The notes below the pieces were generated by a model that saw only the letters and a program-made list of their open reading frames with translations, ran no database searches and was not told the origin of the DNA. A DNA stretch of 64,000 nucleotides from Fodinicurvata sp. EGI_FJ10296 (GTDB taxonomy: Bacteria > Pseudomonadota > Alphaproteobacteria > DSM-16000 > Inquilinaceae), in assembly GCF_040712075.1 (NCBI RefSeq), contig NZ_JBFCVL010000005.1:453012-517011 (forward strand), written 5' to 3'. A program made the translations under genes and the position numbers. Numbering within the stretch: the stretch's first letter is position 1; every line of letters starts with the position of its first letter. Shown here piece by piece: positions 7,891 to 17,100 of the stretch.

Positions 7891-9384
7891 ATGAATTTTC
7901 AGTGGCCCTCCCTTCCCGAAGCCTGCTACCGGCAATGGCACTCGTCGGATCTGCGGGAGCGCATTGCGCTGGTCTCGGACTCCGAACAGCTGGATTATGC
8001 CGCGCTGGCCGAACGAACGGCAGCAGCGGCGGCGGCGCTCGTCACGATGGGGACGGCGCGCGGCGATATCGTCGCCATCGCCATGAACCGGTCGATCGAT
8101 GCGGTGATTGCCATCCTCGGGGCCCTCTGGGCCGGCGCCTGCCCCTGCCCGCTCGACAGCCAGCTATCGGCCGGGCAATTGCGCGCCATGCTGTCGGCGG
8201 TCGGGGCGGCGTGGATCGTGGCCGACGACGATCACATGGATTGTGCCCGGGACCTTGGATATGGCGCCAGCCGTCTGATCGCGGCGGATTTCAGTACAGC
8301 GGCCGCCTATCGCGACCTCGACCTCGGACCCGACAACCGGGCGCTGTTGCTGTTCACCTCGGGCAGCACAGGCCACCCGAAAGGGGTAATGCTTTCACAC
8401 CGCAATCTGCTCAGCAATGCCGATGGCGTCATTCGTCATACGCAGCTGACGGACAGAGACCGGTTGCTGCACAGCATGCCGCTCCATCACACCAACGGCC
8501 TGAACAATCAGATATTCGCGCCATTGCTGGCGGGCGCCACCGTCGTCCTGGGCGGACGCTTCAAGGCCGACACCTTTCCCGATCTGGTCGACCGGCACCG
8601 CCCGACGATCATAACCGGCGTGCCCACCATGTATGCGCGCCTTCTGGACCAGCCATTCAACCGCGAGGCGTTGCAGGGCCTGCGCATGGCCCGCTGCGGG
8701 TCGGCCCCGATCACCGAGGATCTTCACCGGCGGGTCGAGGCTCATATGGGTTGTGATCTCGTCGTCTCGTACGGATTGTCGGAGGCGACCTGCACCAGCC
8801 TGATGAATCCGCCGGGCAGGCGCCGGATCGGTACCGTCGGGACGGTGCTGCACGGCCAGCAGGTGTCGCTGCTGAAGCCCGGCAGCAGCGAGCCGGTGGC
8901 CGACGGCGAGGAAGGAGAGATTGCGATCTCGGGGCCCAGCCTCATGACCGGTTATCTCGGCGCCGATCCCCAGGCCGACCGCGCCGTCGTCGATGGGCGG
9001 CTTCGCACCGGCGATCTTGGCCGATTCGACGCCGACGGCTACCTGACCATCACCGGCCGCCTGAAAGAAGTCATCATTCGGGGCGGCGAGAATCTGTCGC
9101 CGCAGGCGATCGAACAGGCGCTTGCCGCCGACCCGGGTGTCCGGACCTGCTGCGTTGTCGGCCGCGCCCACCATGATCTGGGCCAGGTGCCGGTCGCCTT
9201 CGTCGTTTTGGCGGACGGCACCCCCCGCGATGCCGACCGTCTGTGCGATCTGGTGGCTTCGTCGCTGTCGCGGACCCACCGGCCCGCCGAGATCATCTTT
9301 CTGGACGCGCTTCCCGAAACTTCCGTCGGCAAGATCGACCGCAAGGCGCTGGCGACCCGCGTAAAGCAAGCCGCCGACGGATGA
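7891..9384 (+). CDS. AMP-forming acyl-CoA ligase
   Basis: 497 residues from ATG 7891; an in-frame GTG at 7882 overlapping the previous stop is an alternative start. ANL-superfamily motifs are in order: LLLFTSGSTGHPKGVMLSHR (A3), YGLSEATC (A5), LRTGDLGRFDADGYLTITGRLKEVIIRGGENLSP (A7-A8, written here as one run only in part) and SVGKIDRKAL carrying the adenylation Lys. It activates a carboxylic acid to its CoA thioester using ATP. As last gene of the IclR-linked cluster it probably feeds the crotonase and IpdAB-like proteins. The acid is not identifiable. Confidence 0.9.
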   Translation: MNFQWPSLPEACYRQWHSSDLRERIALVSDSEQLDYAALAERTAAAAAALVTMGTARGDIVAIAMNRSIDAVIAILGALWAGACPCPLDSQLSAGQLRAMLSAVGAAWIVADDDHMDCARDLGYGASRLIAADFSTAAAYRDLDLGPDNRALLLFTSGSTGHPKGVMLSHRNLLSNADGVIRHTQLTDRDRLLHSMPLHHTNGLNNQIFAPLLAGATVVLGGRFKADTFPDLVDRHRPTIITGVPTMYARLLDQPFNREALQGLRMARCGSAPITEDLHRRVEAHMGCDLVVSYGLSEATCTSLMNPPGRRRIGTVGTVLHGQQVSLLKPGSSEPVADGEEGEIAISGPSLMTGYLGADPQADRAVVDGRLRTGDLGRFDADGYLTITGRLKEVIIRGGENLSPQAIEQALAADPGVRTCCVVGRAHHDLGQVPVAFVVLADGTPRDADRLCDLVASSLSRTHRPAEIIFLDALPETSVGKIDRKALATRVKQAADG

Positions 9385-9465
9385 CAGATCAAAGCGTCTT
9401 TGGATTTTCGACAACTGCACCGGAGGCTGTACCGGGCGGCTGTGACGTGGCATAACGCTGCCACC

Positions 9466-10647
9466 ATGACACTCATCACCGATCAAAAATCTCTTGACGC
9501 CTTCTGCTCCGCGATGACGCGGGAGCCGTACGTCACCGTCGACACCGAGTTCCTGCGCGAAAGCACTTATTGGCCCAAGCTCTGCCTCGTGCAGATCGCC
9601 GGCGCCGATCAGGCCGCGGCGATCGACCCGCTGGCCGATGGCATCGATCTGGCGCCGGTCCTTGACCTGCTGGCCGATCCCAACGTGCTCAAGGTATTCC
9701 ACTCCGCCCGGCAGGACATCGAGATATTCGTGCAATTGACCGGGACCGTGCCTGCACCGGTGTTCGATACCCAGATTGCCGCCATGGTGTGCGGCTTCGG
9801 CGAAAGCATCGGGTTCGAGGCGCTGGTCACACGGCTGACCGACCACCGGGTCGACAAGTCGTCGCGTTTCACCGACTGGTCGCTCCGGCCGCTGTCGGAA
9901 AAGCAACTGGCCTATGCGCTGGCGGACGTCACCCTGCTGCGACCGGCCTACGAGGCGCTGCGCGACGATCTGGCCCGCAACGGCCGCGAGGCCTGGCTGT
10001 CGGAAGAAGTCCAGACGCTGACCGACAAGGAAACCTATGTAACCCGGCCGGAGGATGCGTGGCGGAGGATCAAGACGCGCTCCACCGACCGAAAGGCACT
10101 GTCTGTTCTGAAACACGTCGCGGCGTGGCGCGAACGCGAGGCCCAGGCGCGCGACCTGCCGCGTGGCCGGGTCCTGCGCGACGAACCGCTGGTGGATATC
10201 GCCATGCGGACACCGAAAACGGTCGAGGAACTGGCCAAGACGCGCGGCATCGCCCCGACCATGGCGCGCGGCAAACAGGGGACCGCCATTCTGGCGGCTA
10301 TCGCCGACGGCCTTGCGGTCCCGGCCGACCAGCGCCCCAAAGTCGCCGGACGGCCGCCGGTTGCCGATAATGGCGGCGGCGTGCTGGAAATGCTGAAGGT
10401 GCTGCTGAAAATGACCTGCGAGCAGCACAAGGTCGCGCAGAAGCTCGTGGCCAATTCCGCTGACCTCGAACGGATCGTGGCCGAAGACAATCCCGATGTG
10501 CCGGCCCTTTCCGGCTGGCGGCGCGAGATTTTCGGCCAGCAGGCGCTCGACCTGAAGGCCGGCCGGCTGGCGCTGTCGGTCAATGGCGGCACGGTCCGGG
10601 TTCATGACCTGAGCAAGATGGACGCCCTTTCCACCGGCGGCGACTGA
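9466..10647 (+). CDS. rnd: Ribonuclease D
   Basis: 393 residues from ATG 9466 (MTLITDQKSL); the upstream in-frame ATG at 9400 lacks family similarity. The DEDD exonuclease core is seen as VDTEFLRE near residue 25, FHSARQDIEIF near 85 and YALADVTLLRPAYEAL near 150. An HRDC domain (RDEPLVDIAMRTPKTVEELAKTRGI) and a C-terminal helical part follow. It trims the 3' ends of tRNA and other stable RNAs. It lies 81 bp after the ligase but is a housekeeping gene, so it probably has its own promoter. Confidence 0.95.
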   Translation: MTLITDQKSLDAFCSAMTREPYVTVDTEFLRESTYWPKLCLVQIAGADQAAAIDPLADGIDLAPVLDLLADPNVLKVFHSARQDIEIFVQLTGTVPAPVFDTQIAAMVCGFGESIGFEALVTRLTDHRVDKSSRFTDWSLRPLSEKQLAYALADVTLLRPAYEALRDDLARNGREAWLSEEVQTLTDKETYVTRPEDAWRRIKTRSTDRKALSVLKHVAAWREREAQARDLPRGRVLRDEPLVDIAMRTPKTVEELAKTRGIAPTMARGKQGTAILAAIADGLAVPADQRPKVAGRPPVADNGGGVLEMLKVLLKMTCEQHKVAQKLVANSADLERIVAEDNPDVPALSGWRREIFGQQALDLKAGRLALSVNGGTVRVHDLSKMDALSTGGD

Positions 10648-10796
10648 CCTCCTCCCCAGTGCTGCGGTTGGCGCTCTGCACCTCCATTCCGGAGTCGGTG
10701 GCAACGGGTCACCCTCCTGATCGCCCCCGACATCGATCCTGCTCGATTCACAGATCGTCCGTGCTGCGCCAACTGTACTTTTTAACCCGAACTCCG

Positions 10797-11245
10797 CGTC
10801 CTATCCCCTCCCCGGAGGCGCGAAGCGCCATCCGGCGACTGTGTTTATTGCCTCAGCATCCGCCCCTGTCTCATCCCCGGAAGCACGAAGTGCTGTCCGG
10901 GGTCCACACGTTCCGCGAGAGCCCGGCCCGCGTTTCGCCCGCCGAGAGCCACGGCACCCGATCCCGGGTCTGCAGCCCGTCACTTCGCGCCGCGCTGCGC
11001 ACGGGAATTGGAGAAGGTGGAAAGCGCCCCGGACCACCTTTTCCTGCCCCGAAAGCGCGAAGCGCCACCCAGGATCAACAACCTCAGAGAGAGCGTTGGC
11101 AGTATGGGCCCCGGCCCTGCGAAGCAGCATTTCATGCTGCATCGCGTCCGGGGCGGGGGAGTTCTTTGGGCGCTGTCCCCTTGTCCGTTCGCCAGGAAAG
11201 GAAAAAGCGCCCGGGACGATCAGGAGATCGGAAGCGCATTGTGTG
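10797..11245. repeat. Interspersed hairpin-repeat locus A (gap 10648-11280)
   Basis: The 630-bp gap between rnd and the HEPN-like gene has no convincing gene. It holds several GC-rich hairpins of one family: 10812-10835 (arms GGCGC/GCGCC around GAA), 10875-10902 (arms CCCCGGA-AGCAC / GTGCT-G-TCCGGGG around GAA) and 11124-11140 (GCAGCAT-TTC-ATGCTGC). The stretch 10871-11032 matches, in reverse complement, the 203-bp tandem unit at 19411-19815, and 10838-10880 matches part of locus C near 37.7 kb. Short frames here differ between loci and look non-coding. Confidence 0.75.
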
Positions 11246-11280
11246 AATACCGTAGAGATGGGACAGGGGATCTTCCCTGA

Positions 11281-11712
11281 CTACCGTGTAAGCGCCAGAG
11301 CAACCAGGCGCAGGGCATCACGGGCGTCCTGCTCGAAGACCTCGCCGTGACTCCAGTGCATATCGGGCGTCAATGTCGGACTTCCGGGCTGCACATGGAC
11401 GAGCCGGTTGCGCAGCAAGCGCAATTCCTCGAACTCCGCCGGCAGGCCCAGCCGATGGAAAAGGTCGCGGGTGTTCTCCAGCGCATTGCCCGGGGCGGCG
11501 GTTTCCCGGAGATGAGCCTCGATGACAGCCGTGGACAGGATCACGGCCGACAGCCATGCCCCGACGCAAAACACGTCCTCCAGTTCGGCAAGCAGCGCCT
11601 CTGCCTGCTGGCCCGGCTGGGCGGCGGCATCGTCCAGTGCGCGGGTCACCGTTTCGGCGAACCAGCGCCGCCGCGCGGTCCAATCGGCTTGTGTCGGTCG
11701 CTCGGACGTCAC
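11281..11712 (-). CDS. Small HEPN-like helical protein of unknown function
   Basis: 143 residues starting at GTG 11712, which overlaps the stop of pccA by 4 nt (GTGA), so it is translationally coupled. Long upstream extension of the frame lies inside pccA and is ignored. The protein is predicted all-helical and contains LLRNRLVHV near residue 102, an R-x4-H signature as in HEPN domains, which are found in RNases and in DUF4145/DUF86-type proteins. I do not recognise a closer family. The stable link with a propionyl-CoA carboxylase subunit gives no clear functional hint. Confidence 0.7.
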   Translation of the reverse strand: MTSERPTQADWTARRRWFAETVTRALDDAAAQPGQQAEALLAELEDVFCVGAWLSAVILSTAVIEAHLRETAAPGNALENTRDLFHRLGLPAEFEELRLLRNRLVHVQPGSPTLTPDMHWSHGEVFEQDARDALRLVALALTR

Positions 11713-13694
11713 TCGAACTCCATGATCTTGCCGTCGACGGACAGGCTGTCGCCGGGCCTGGCATGAAAAGCGGTCACGGTACCTTCCCGCTCGGCACGCA
11801 GGATGTTTTCCATCTTCATCGCTTCGACCACGCAGAGCGCCTCGCCGACCTGCACCTGCTGGCCCTCCTCGACCATCAGTGACACCAGAAGGCCTGGCAT
11901 CGGCGACAGCAGGAATTTGGACATATCCGGCGCCTCGCGCACCGGCATCAGATCGGCGAGTTCCGCCGTGCGCGGCGACAGGACCTCGATATCCACGATC
12001 GCCCCGGCGTGGTACATGCGATAGCCGATACCGAGCCGGTCGATCTGTATGGCCACATCGCTGCCATCGACCGACCCTTCCCACAGCGTCAGGCCGGGCC
12101 GCCAGGTGTCTTCCACCAGAACCTGCTGTCCTTCGACCGTCACCGTGAACGCGCCGCCGGACCGGCGCACGATAACCGGCAGGTTGGCCCGATTAATCCG
12201 GATCGCCCAATCGCTCTGCGTCGGCGTATCGGTATTGGCGATCCGGCCGGTGAGGCTGCGCTCGCGGTCCGCAATTCGCCAATGAACGCTGGCAGCAACT
12301 GCCATGACCCGCATAAGGGCATCGCCGTTAAGTTCCGCCGGCCTGACACCGCCGGGAAATTCTTCTGCGATGAAGTTGGTCGTCATGTCGCCGGCGCGGA
12401 ATCGGGGGTGAAGCATCAGCTGCGCCAGAAATCCGGCGTTGTGCTGGATGCCCCGAACCTCCAGCCGATCGAGCGCGCCGATCATGGCGTCGATCGCCTC
12501 GATCCGGGATTGGCCGCTGGTCACCACCTTGGCGATCATCGGATCGTAGTACATGGTTATCTCTGATCCCTCGGCGACACCGGTATCGATTCGGACCGTG
12601 CCGGTGGCCGGCGGCGTACGATAGCGGGTCAGGCGGCCGATCGAGGGCAGAAATCCGCGATAGGGGTCTTCGGCATAGAGCCTCGTTTCCATCGCCCATC
12701 CGCGCAGAACGACGTCTTCCTGCCCGAAGCTCAGCGCCTCGCCCGCCGCAATGCGGATCATCCATTCGACGAGGTCGGTATCGGTGACCATTTCCGTGAC
12801 CGGGTGCTCGACCTGGAGCCGGGTATTCATTTCCAGGAAGTAGAAGTTGCGATCCTTGTCGACGATGAACTCCACCGTTCCGGCCGACACATAGCCGACG
12901 GCCCGTGCCAGCGCGACCGCCTGCTCGCCCATCGCCTTGCGGGTGGCGGCGTCCAGAAACGGAGACGGAGCCTCCTCGACCACTTTCTGGTGGCGGCGCT
13001 GAATCGAGCACTCGCGCTCGCCCAGATAGACGACGTTGCCATGGGTGTCGGCCAGCACCTGAATCTCGATATGCCGGGGTTGCTCGACGAATTTCTCGAT
13101 GAAAACCCTGTCGTCGCCGAAACTGCTGCGCGCCTCGCCGGTCGCGCCGTTGAAGCCGTCGACCACCTCCGCCGCGGCGTTCACGACGCGCATGCCCTTG
13201 CCGCCACCGCCCGCCGACGCCTTCAGCATGACCGGGAAGCCGATCTCCTCGGCGATGCGCTGGGCCGACTCGACATCGGCGACGGCGTCGGGATGGCCGG
13301 GCACGGTGCTGACCCCCGCCTTGGCAGCGAGCTTCTTCGAGGTAATCTTGTCGCCCATGGCGGCGATCGCCTCGGCGCCCGGGCCGATGAAGACGATGCC
13401 GGCTTCGGCCAGGGCTTCGGCGAAGCGGGTGTTTTCCGACAGGAAGCCATAGCCCGGATGGACGGCCTCGGCGCCGGTATCGCGGCACGCCCGAACGATG
13501 TTCTCGATGACCAGATAGCTCTCGGCCGCCGGCGCCGGGCCGATGGCCACGGCCTCGTCGGCCATGCGCACATGCACGGCGTCACGGTCGGCGTCGGAAT
13601 AGACCGCCACCGTGGCAATGCCCATGGCGCGCGCAGACCGGATCACCCGGCAGGCAATTTCCCCGCGATTGGCTATCAGGATCTTGGTGAACAT
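11709..13694 (-). CDS. pccA: Propionyl-CoA (acyl-CoA) carboxylase, biotin-carrying alpha subunit
   Basis: 661 residues from ATG 13694 (MFTKILIANRGEIA); a start 15 nt upstream is less likely. The biotin carboxylase part (residues 1-445) has HPGYGFLSEN, KASAGGGGKGMR, ERECSIQRRHQK and EMNTRLQVEHPVTE. A BT linker domain follows. The biotinyl domain at the end has VVEAMKMEN with the acceptor near Lys627. With a beta subunit (not in this window) it carboxylates propionyl-CoA to methylmalonyl-CoA; MCC or acetyl-CoA specificity cannot be fully excluded. The BT-type linker favours PCC. The pathway fits B12 use, as also seen in nrdJ. Confidence 0.9.
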   Translation of the reverse strand: MFTKILIANRGEIACRVIRSARAMGIATVAVYSDADRDAVHVRMADEAVAIGPAPAAESYLVIENIVRACRDTGAEAVHPGYGFLSENTRFAEALAEAGIVFIGPGAEAIAAMGDKITSKKLAAKAGVSTVPGHPDAVADVESAQRIAEEIGFPVMLKASAGGGGKGMRVVNAAAEVVDGFNGATGEARSSFGDDRVFIEKFVEQPRHIEIQVLADTHGNVVYLGERECSIQRRHQKVVEEAPSPFLDAATRKAMGEQAVALARAVGYVSAGTVEFIVDKDRNFYFLEMNTRLQVEHPVTEMVTDTDLVEWMIRIAAGEALSFGQEDVVLRGWAMETRLYAEDPYRGFLPSIGRLTRYRTPPATGTVRIDTGVAEGSEITMYYDPMIAKVVTSGQSRIEAIDAMIGALDRLEVRGIQHNAGFLAQLMLHPRFRAGDMTTNFIAEEFPGGVRPAELNGDALMRVMAVAASVHWRIADRERSLTGRIANTDTPTQSDWAIRINRANLPVIVRRSGGAFTVTVEGQQVLVEDTWRPGLTLWEGSVDGSDVAIQIDRLGIGYRMYHAGAIVDIEVLSPRTAELADLMPVREAPDMSKFLLSPMPGLLVSLMVEEGQQVQVGEALCVVEAMKMENILRAEREGTVTAFHARPGDSLSVDGKIMEFE

Positions 13695-13851
13695 CGGGTG
13701 GGGCCTCATGGCGTTGTTGTGGGCATTGTTACGGTATGGTCCTGGAACGAACCGTCAAATGGCGGGTTGCCGGATTGGACCATCGGCCACACCATCCGGC
13801 AACAGGGAATCAGCATGCTACAGCACCGATGCGCACCGCTCATCCCCACAG

Positions 13852-13872
13852 TTATCCACCGATCCATACACA
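13852..13872 (+). promoter_or_regulatory. Pair of DnaA-box-like 9-mers upstream of nrdJ
   Basis: TTATCCACC at 13852-13860 differs from the DnaA box TTATCCACA at one base, and CCATACACA at 13864-13872 differs from TTATACACA at two. They lie about 170 bp upstream of the nrdJ promoter. DnaA boxes control nrdAB in E. coli, so a link with replication is possible, but two imperfect boxes can occur by chance. Confidence 0.3.
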
Positions 13873-14029
13873 AGATCATGTAACATCGGGCCGTCAAGGC
13901 ACATAATCTGGTTGCCAGCCGGAGGTGCCAGGGCCTATCGTGGCCGCCGCATCGGTGATTGCCGCTTCGGCCCGCACCGATGCCGGGGTGCTGGCGGTTC
14001 TTCCCGGCTCGTTAGCGCTCTATTAACAC

Positions 14030-14058
14030 TTGTCGGATCCCAAATCACTAGATATAGT
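14030..14058 (+). promoter_or_regulatory. Sigma-70-type promoter of nrdJ
   Basis: TTGTCG (14030-14035) and TATAGT (14053-14058) are separated by exactly 17 bp. The -10 lies inside the first NrdR box, which would let NrdR block RNA polymerase. The nrdJ ATG is about 105 bp further downstream. Confidence 0.55.
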
Positions 14059-14091
14059 ATGGTTGGTCCGTTTGCTCACTAAATATTGGAG
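14045..14091. promoter_or_regulatory. Tandem NrdR boxes upstream of nrdJ
   Basis: Two 16-mers resemble the NrdR-box consensus ACACWATATATWGTGT: 14045-14060 (TCACTAGATATAGTAT, 13 of 16 matches) and 14076-14091 (TCACTAAATATTGGAG, 11 of 16). Their starts are 31 bp apart, the phased three-turn spacing typical of paired NrdR boxes. NrdR represses ribonucleotide reductase genes when (d)ATP is high. Confidence 0.65.
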
Positions 14092-14164
14092 CAAATCCCG
14101 GCTAATTTTGGTTCCGGCCGACGGCCCACATCTATTCACGATCTTTCGAAGAAGAGGCACGGCA

Positions 14165-17100
14165 ATGCGTATCGATCGGCGATTCACCGCTGACATTCAC
14201 GCCGACGGCAAGGATGTCTATGACGGCATTCCCTTCCGCAAGGGATCGTCGGAGATCCGGAATCCGAATGGTTCCGTGGTGTTCCGCCAGACCGATATCG
14301 ACGTGCCCGAGGACTGGTCCCAGGTCGCCTGCGATATCATCGCCCAGAAATATTTCCGCAAGGCCGGCGTCCCGGCCCGCCTGAAACCCGTTCCCGAGGA
14401 CGGCGTGCCTGAATGGCTGTGGCGTTCGACCGCCGACACCAAGGCGCTGGCCCATCTGCCGGAAGACCAGCGCTATGTCGGCGAGACGACGGCAACGCAA
14501 GTGTTCGACCGCATGGCCGGCACCTGGACCTATTGGGGCTGGAAGGGCGGCTATTTCAACACCGAGGATGACGCCAAAGCCTATCGCGACGAGATGCGCT
14601 ATATGCTGGCCCGCCAGATGGCGGCGCCGAACAGCCCGCAATGGTTCAACACGGGGCTGCACTGGGCCTATGGCATCGACGGCCCGGCTCAGGGTCATTA
14701 CTACGTCGACCACAAGACGGGCGAGGTGCTCCGTTCGACCAGCGCCTACGAACGTCCGCAGCCCCATGCCTGTTTCATCCAGTCGATCCAGGACGATCTG
14801 GTGAACGAAGGCGGCATCATGGATCTGTGGGTCCGGGAAGCCCGCTTGTTCAAATACGGATCAGGCACGGGCTCGAACTTCTCGTCGCTGCGTGCCGAGG
14901 GTGAGCCGCTTTCCGGTGGCGGACGGTCGTCCGGCCTGATGAGCTTCCTGAAGATCGGCGACCGCGCCGCCGGGGCGATCAAGTCGGGCGGCACCACGCG
15001 CCGCGCCGCCAAGATGGTCAGCGTCGACGTCGATCACCCCGATATCGAAGCCTACATCGACTGGAAGGTCGTCGAGGAACAGAAGGTCGCTGCACTGGTC
15101 GCCGGTTCCAAGCTGGCCGACCGCCACCTGAACGCGATCATGGATGCCTGCCATGGCCGTGGCGACGGCACGATCGGCAATCAGGGCGACGAGCGTTTCG
15201 ACCCCAAGGCCAATCCGGCGCTGAAGGCCTCGATCAAGGCCGCCCGAAAGATGATGATCCCCGACAACTACATCCAGCGGGTCATCCAGTTCGCGCGCCA
15301 GGGCTATGACGACATCGAATTCCGGGTCTACGACACCGACTGGGATTCCGAGGCCTATCTGACTGTTGCCGGCCAGAATTCCAACAACTCCGTGCGTCTG
15401 TCGCAGGATTTTCTGGAACAGGTGCTGGCCGACGGCGAATGGGCACTGACCCGTCGCACCGACGGCAAGGTCGCCAAGACCATCCAGGCCCGCGATCTTT
15501 GGGAAAAGATCGGCCATGCCGCCTGGGCGTCGGCCGATCCGGGTCTGCAGTTCGATACCACGATCAACGAGTGGCACACCTGCCCGGAATCGGGCCGGAT
15601 CAAGGCATCGAATCCGTGTTCGGAATACATGTTCCTCGATGACACGGCCTGCAATCTGGCATCGATGAACCTGATGCAGTTCCGCACCCCGAATGGCGGC
15701 ATCGATGTCGACGCCTATCGCCACGCCTGCCGGCTGTGGACGGTCACGCTGGAAATCGCCGTGCTGATGGCGCAGTTCCCGTCGAAAGAAATCGCCCAGC
15801 GTTCCTACGACTATCGCACCCTGGGGCTTGGTTACGCCAATCTGGGCGGCCTGCTGATGGCGACCGGCTATTCCTATGACAGCGACGAAGGCCGGGCGAT
15901 CGCCGCCTCGCTGACGGCGATCATGACCGGGGTCGCCTATGCGACGTCGGCCGAGATGGCCGGCGAACTTGGCCCCTTCCCCGGCTACGAGCAGAACCGC
16001 GAGGCCATGCTGCGGGTGATGCGCAACCATCGCCGCGCCGCCTATGGCGAGATCGAAGGCTACGAGGCGCTGTCGGTGACGCCGGTACCGCTGAAAGCCG
16101 GCGAATGCCCGCAGGCTGAGCTTGGCAAGGCCGCCCGCCATGCCTGGGACGAGGCGCTGGAGCTGGGCGAGGTCCACGGCTATCGCAACGCCCAGTCGAC
16201 GGTGATCGCGCCGACCGGCACCATCGGTCTGGTCATGGATTGCGACACCACCGGGATCGAACCCGACTTCGCTCTGGTCAAGTTCAAGAAGCTGGCCGGC
16301 GGCGGCTATTTCAAGATCATCAACCGCGTCGTTCCCGAGGCACTGCGCTGCCTGGGCTATGGCAAGGACGAGGTCACGGGGATGATCCGCTATGCCGTGG
16401 GTAACGGCACGCTGGCAGGCGCTCCGGCGATCAACCACAAGACCCTGACGGCAAAGGGCTTCACGCCTGAAGCGCTGGAATCGCTCGAAGCCGCGGTCAA
16501 ATCGGCCTTCGACATCAAGTTTGCGTTCAACAAATGGACGCTGGGCGAGGCTTTCTGCATCGACACGCTGGGCATTCCCGCGGAGAAGCTGGAAGAAGTC
16601 GGCTTCGACATGCTCGCCTGGCTCGGCTTCACGCGCAAGGAGATCGAGAACGCCAATACCTTTGCCTGCGGGGCCATGACGCTGGAAGGCGCGCCGGGGC
16701 TCAAGGACGAACATCTGCCGGTGTTCGACTGCGCCAATCCGTGCGGCAAGATCGGCAAGCGGTTCCTGACCGCCGAAGCGCATATCCGCATGATGGCGGC
16801 CGCGCAGCCGTTCATCTCCGGGGCGATTTCCAAGACCATCAACATGCCCAATGCGGCCACGGTCGAGGATTGCAAGGACGCCTATATGCTGTCCTGGCGC
16901 CTGGGGCTGAAGGCCAACGCCCTCTATCGCGACGGCTCCAAGCTCAGCCAGCCGCTGGCTTCCAGCATCATCGAAGACGATGAAGAAGACGCCGACGGCG
17001 ACACCTTTACCGACCGGCTGATCGACGCCCCCACCGGCGCTCGCGCACCGATGATCGCCGAACGGATCGTGGAGCGGGTGATCGAAAAGATCGTTGAAAA

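Noticed and set aside
8395..10704. 769-codon minus-strand frame across the ligase and rnd
   Set aside because: Shadow of two well-supported genes on the plus strand.
10838..11246. Short plus-strand proteins in repeat locus A
   Set aside because: The frames differ between the repeat copies, have no Shine-Dalgarno, and are explained by paired hairpin arms.
13820..13880. Possible replication origin (DnaA-like boxes)
   Set aside because: Only two imperfect boxes, no A/T-rich unwinding element with multiple boxes, and no dnaA, hemE or parAB nearby.
13870..14164. Cobalamin riboswitch upstream of nrdJ
   Set aside because: I could not find the B12-box core or the required helices; the region is explained by the promoter and NrdR boxes.
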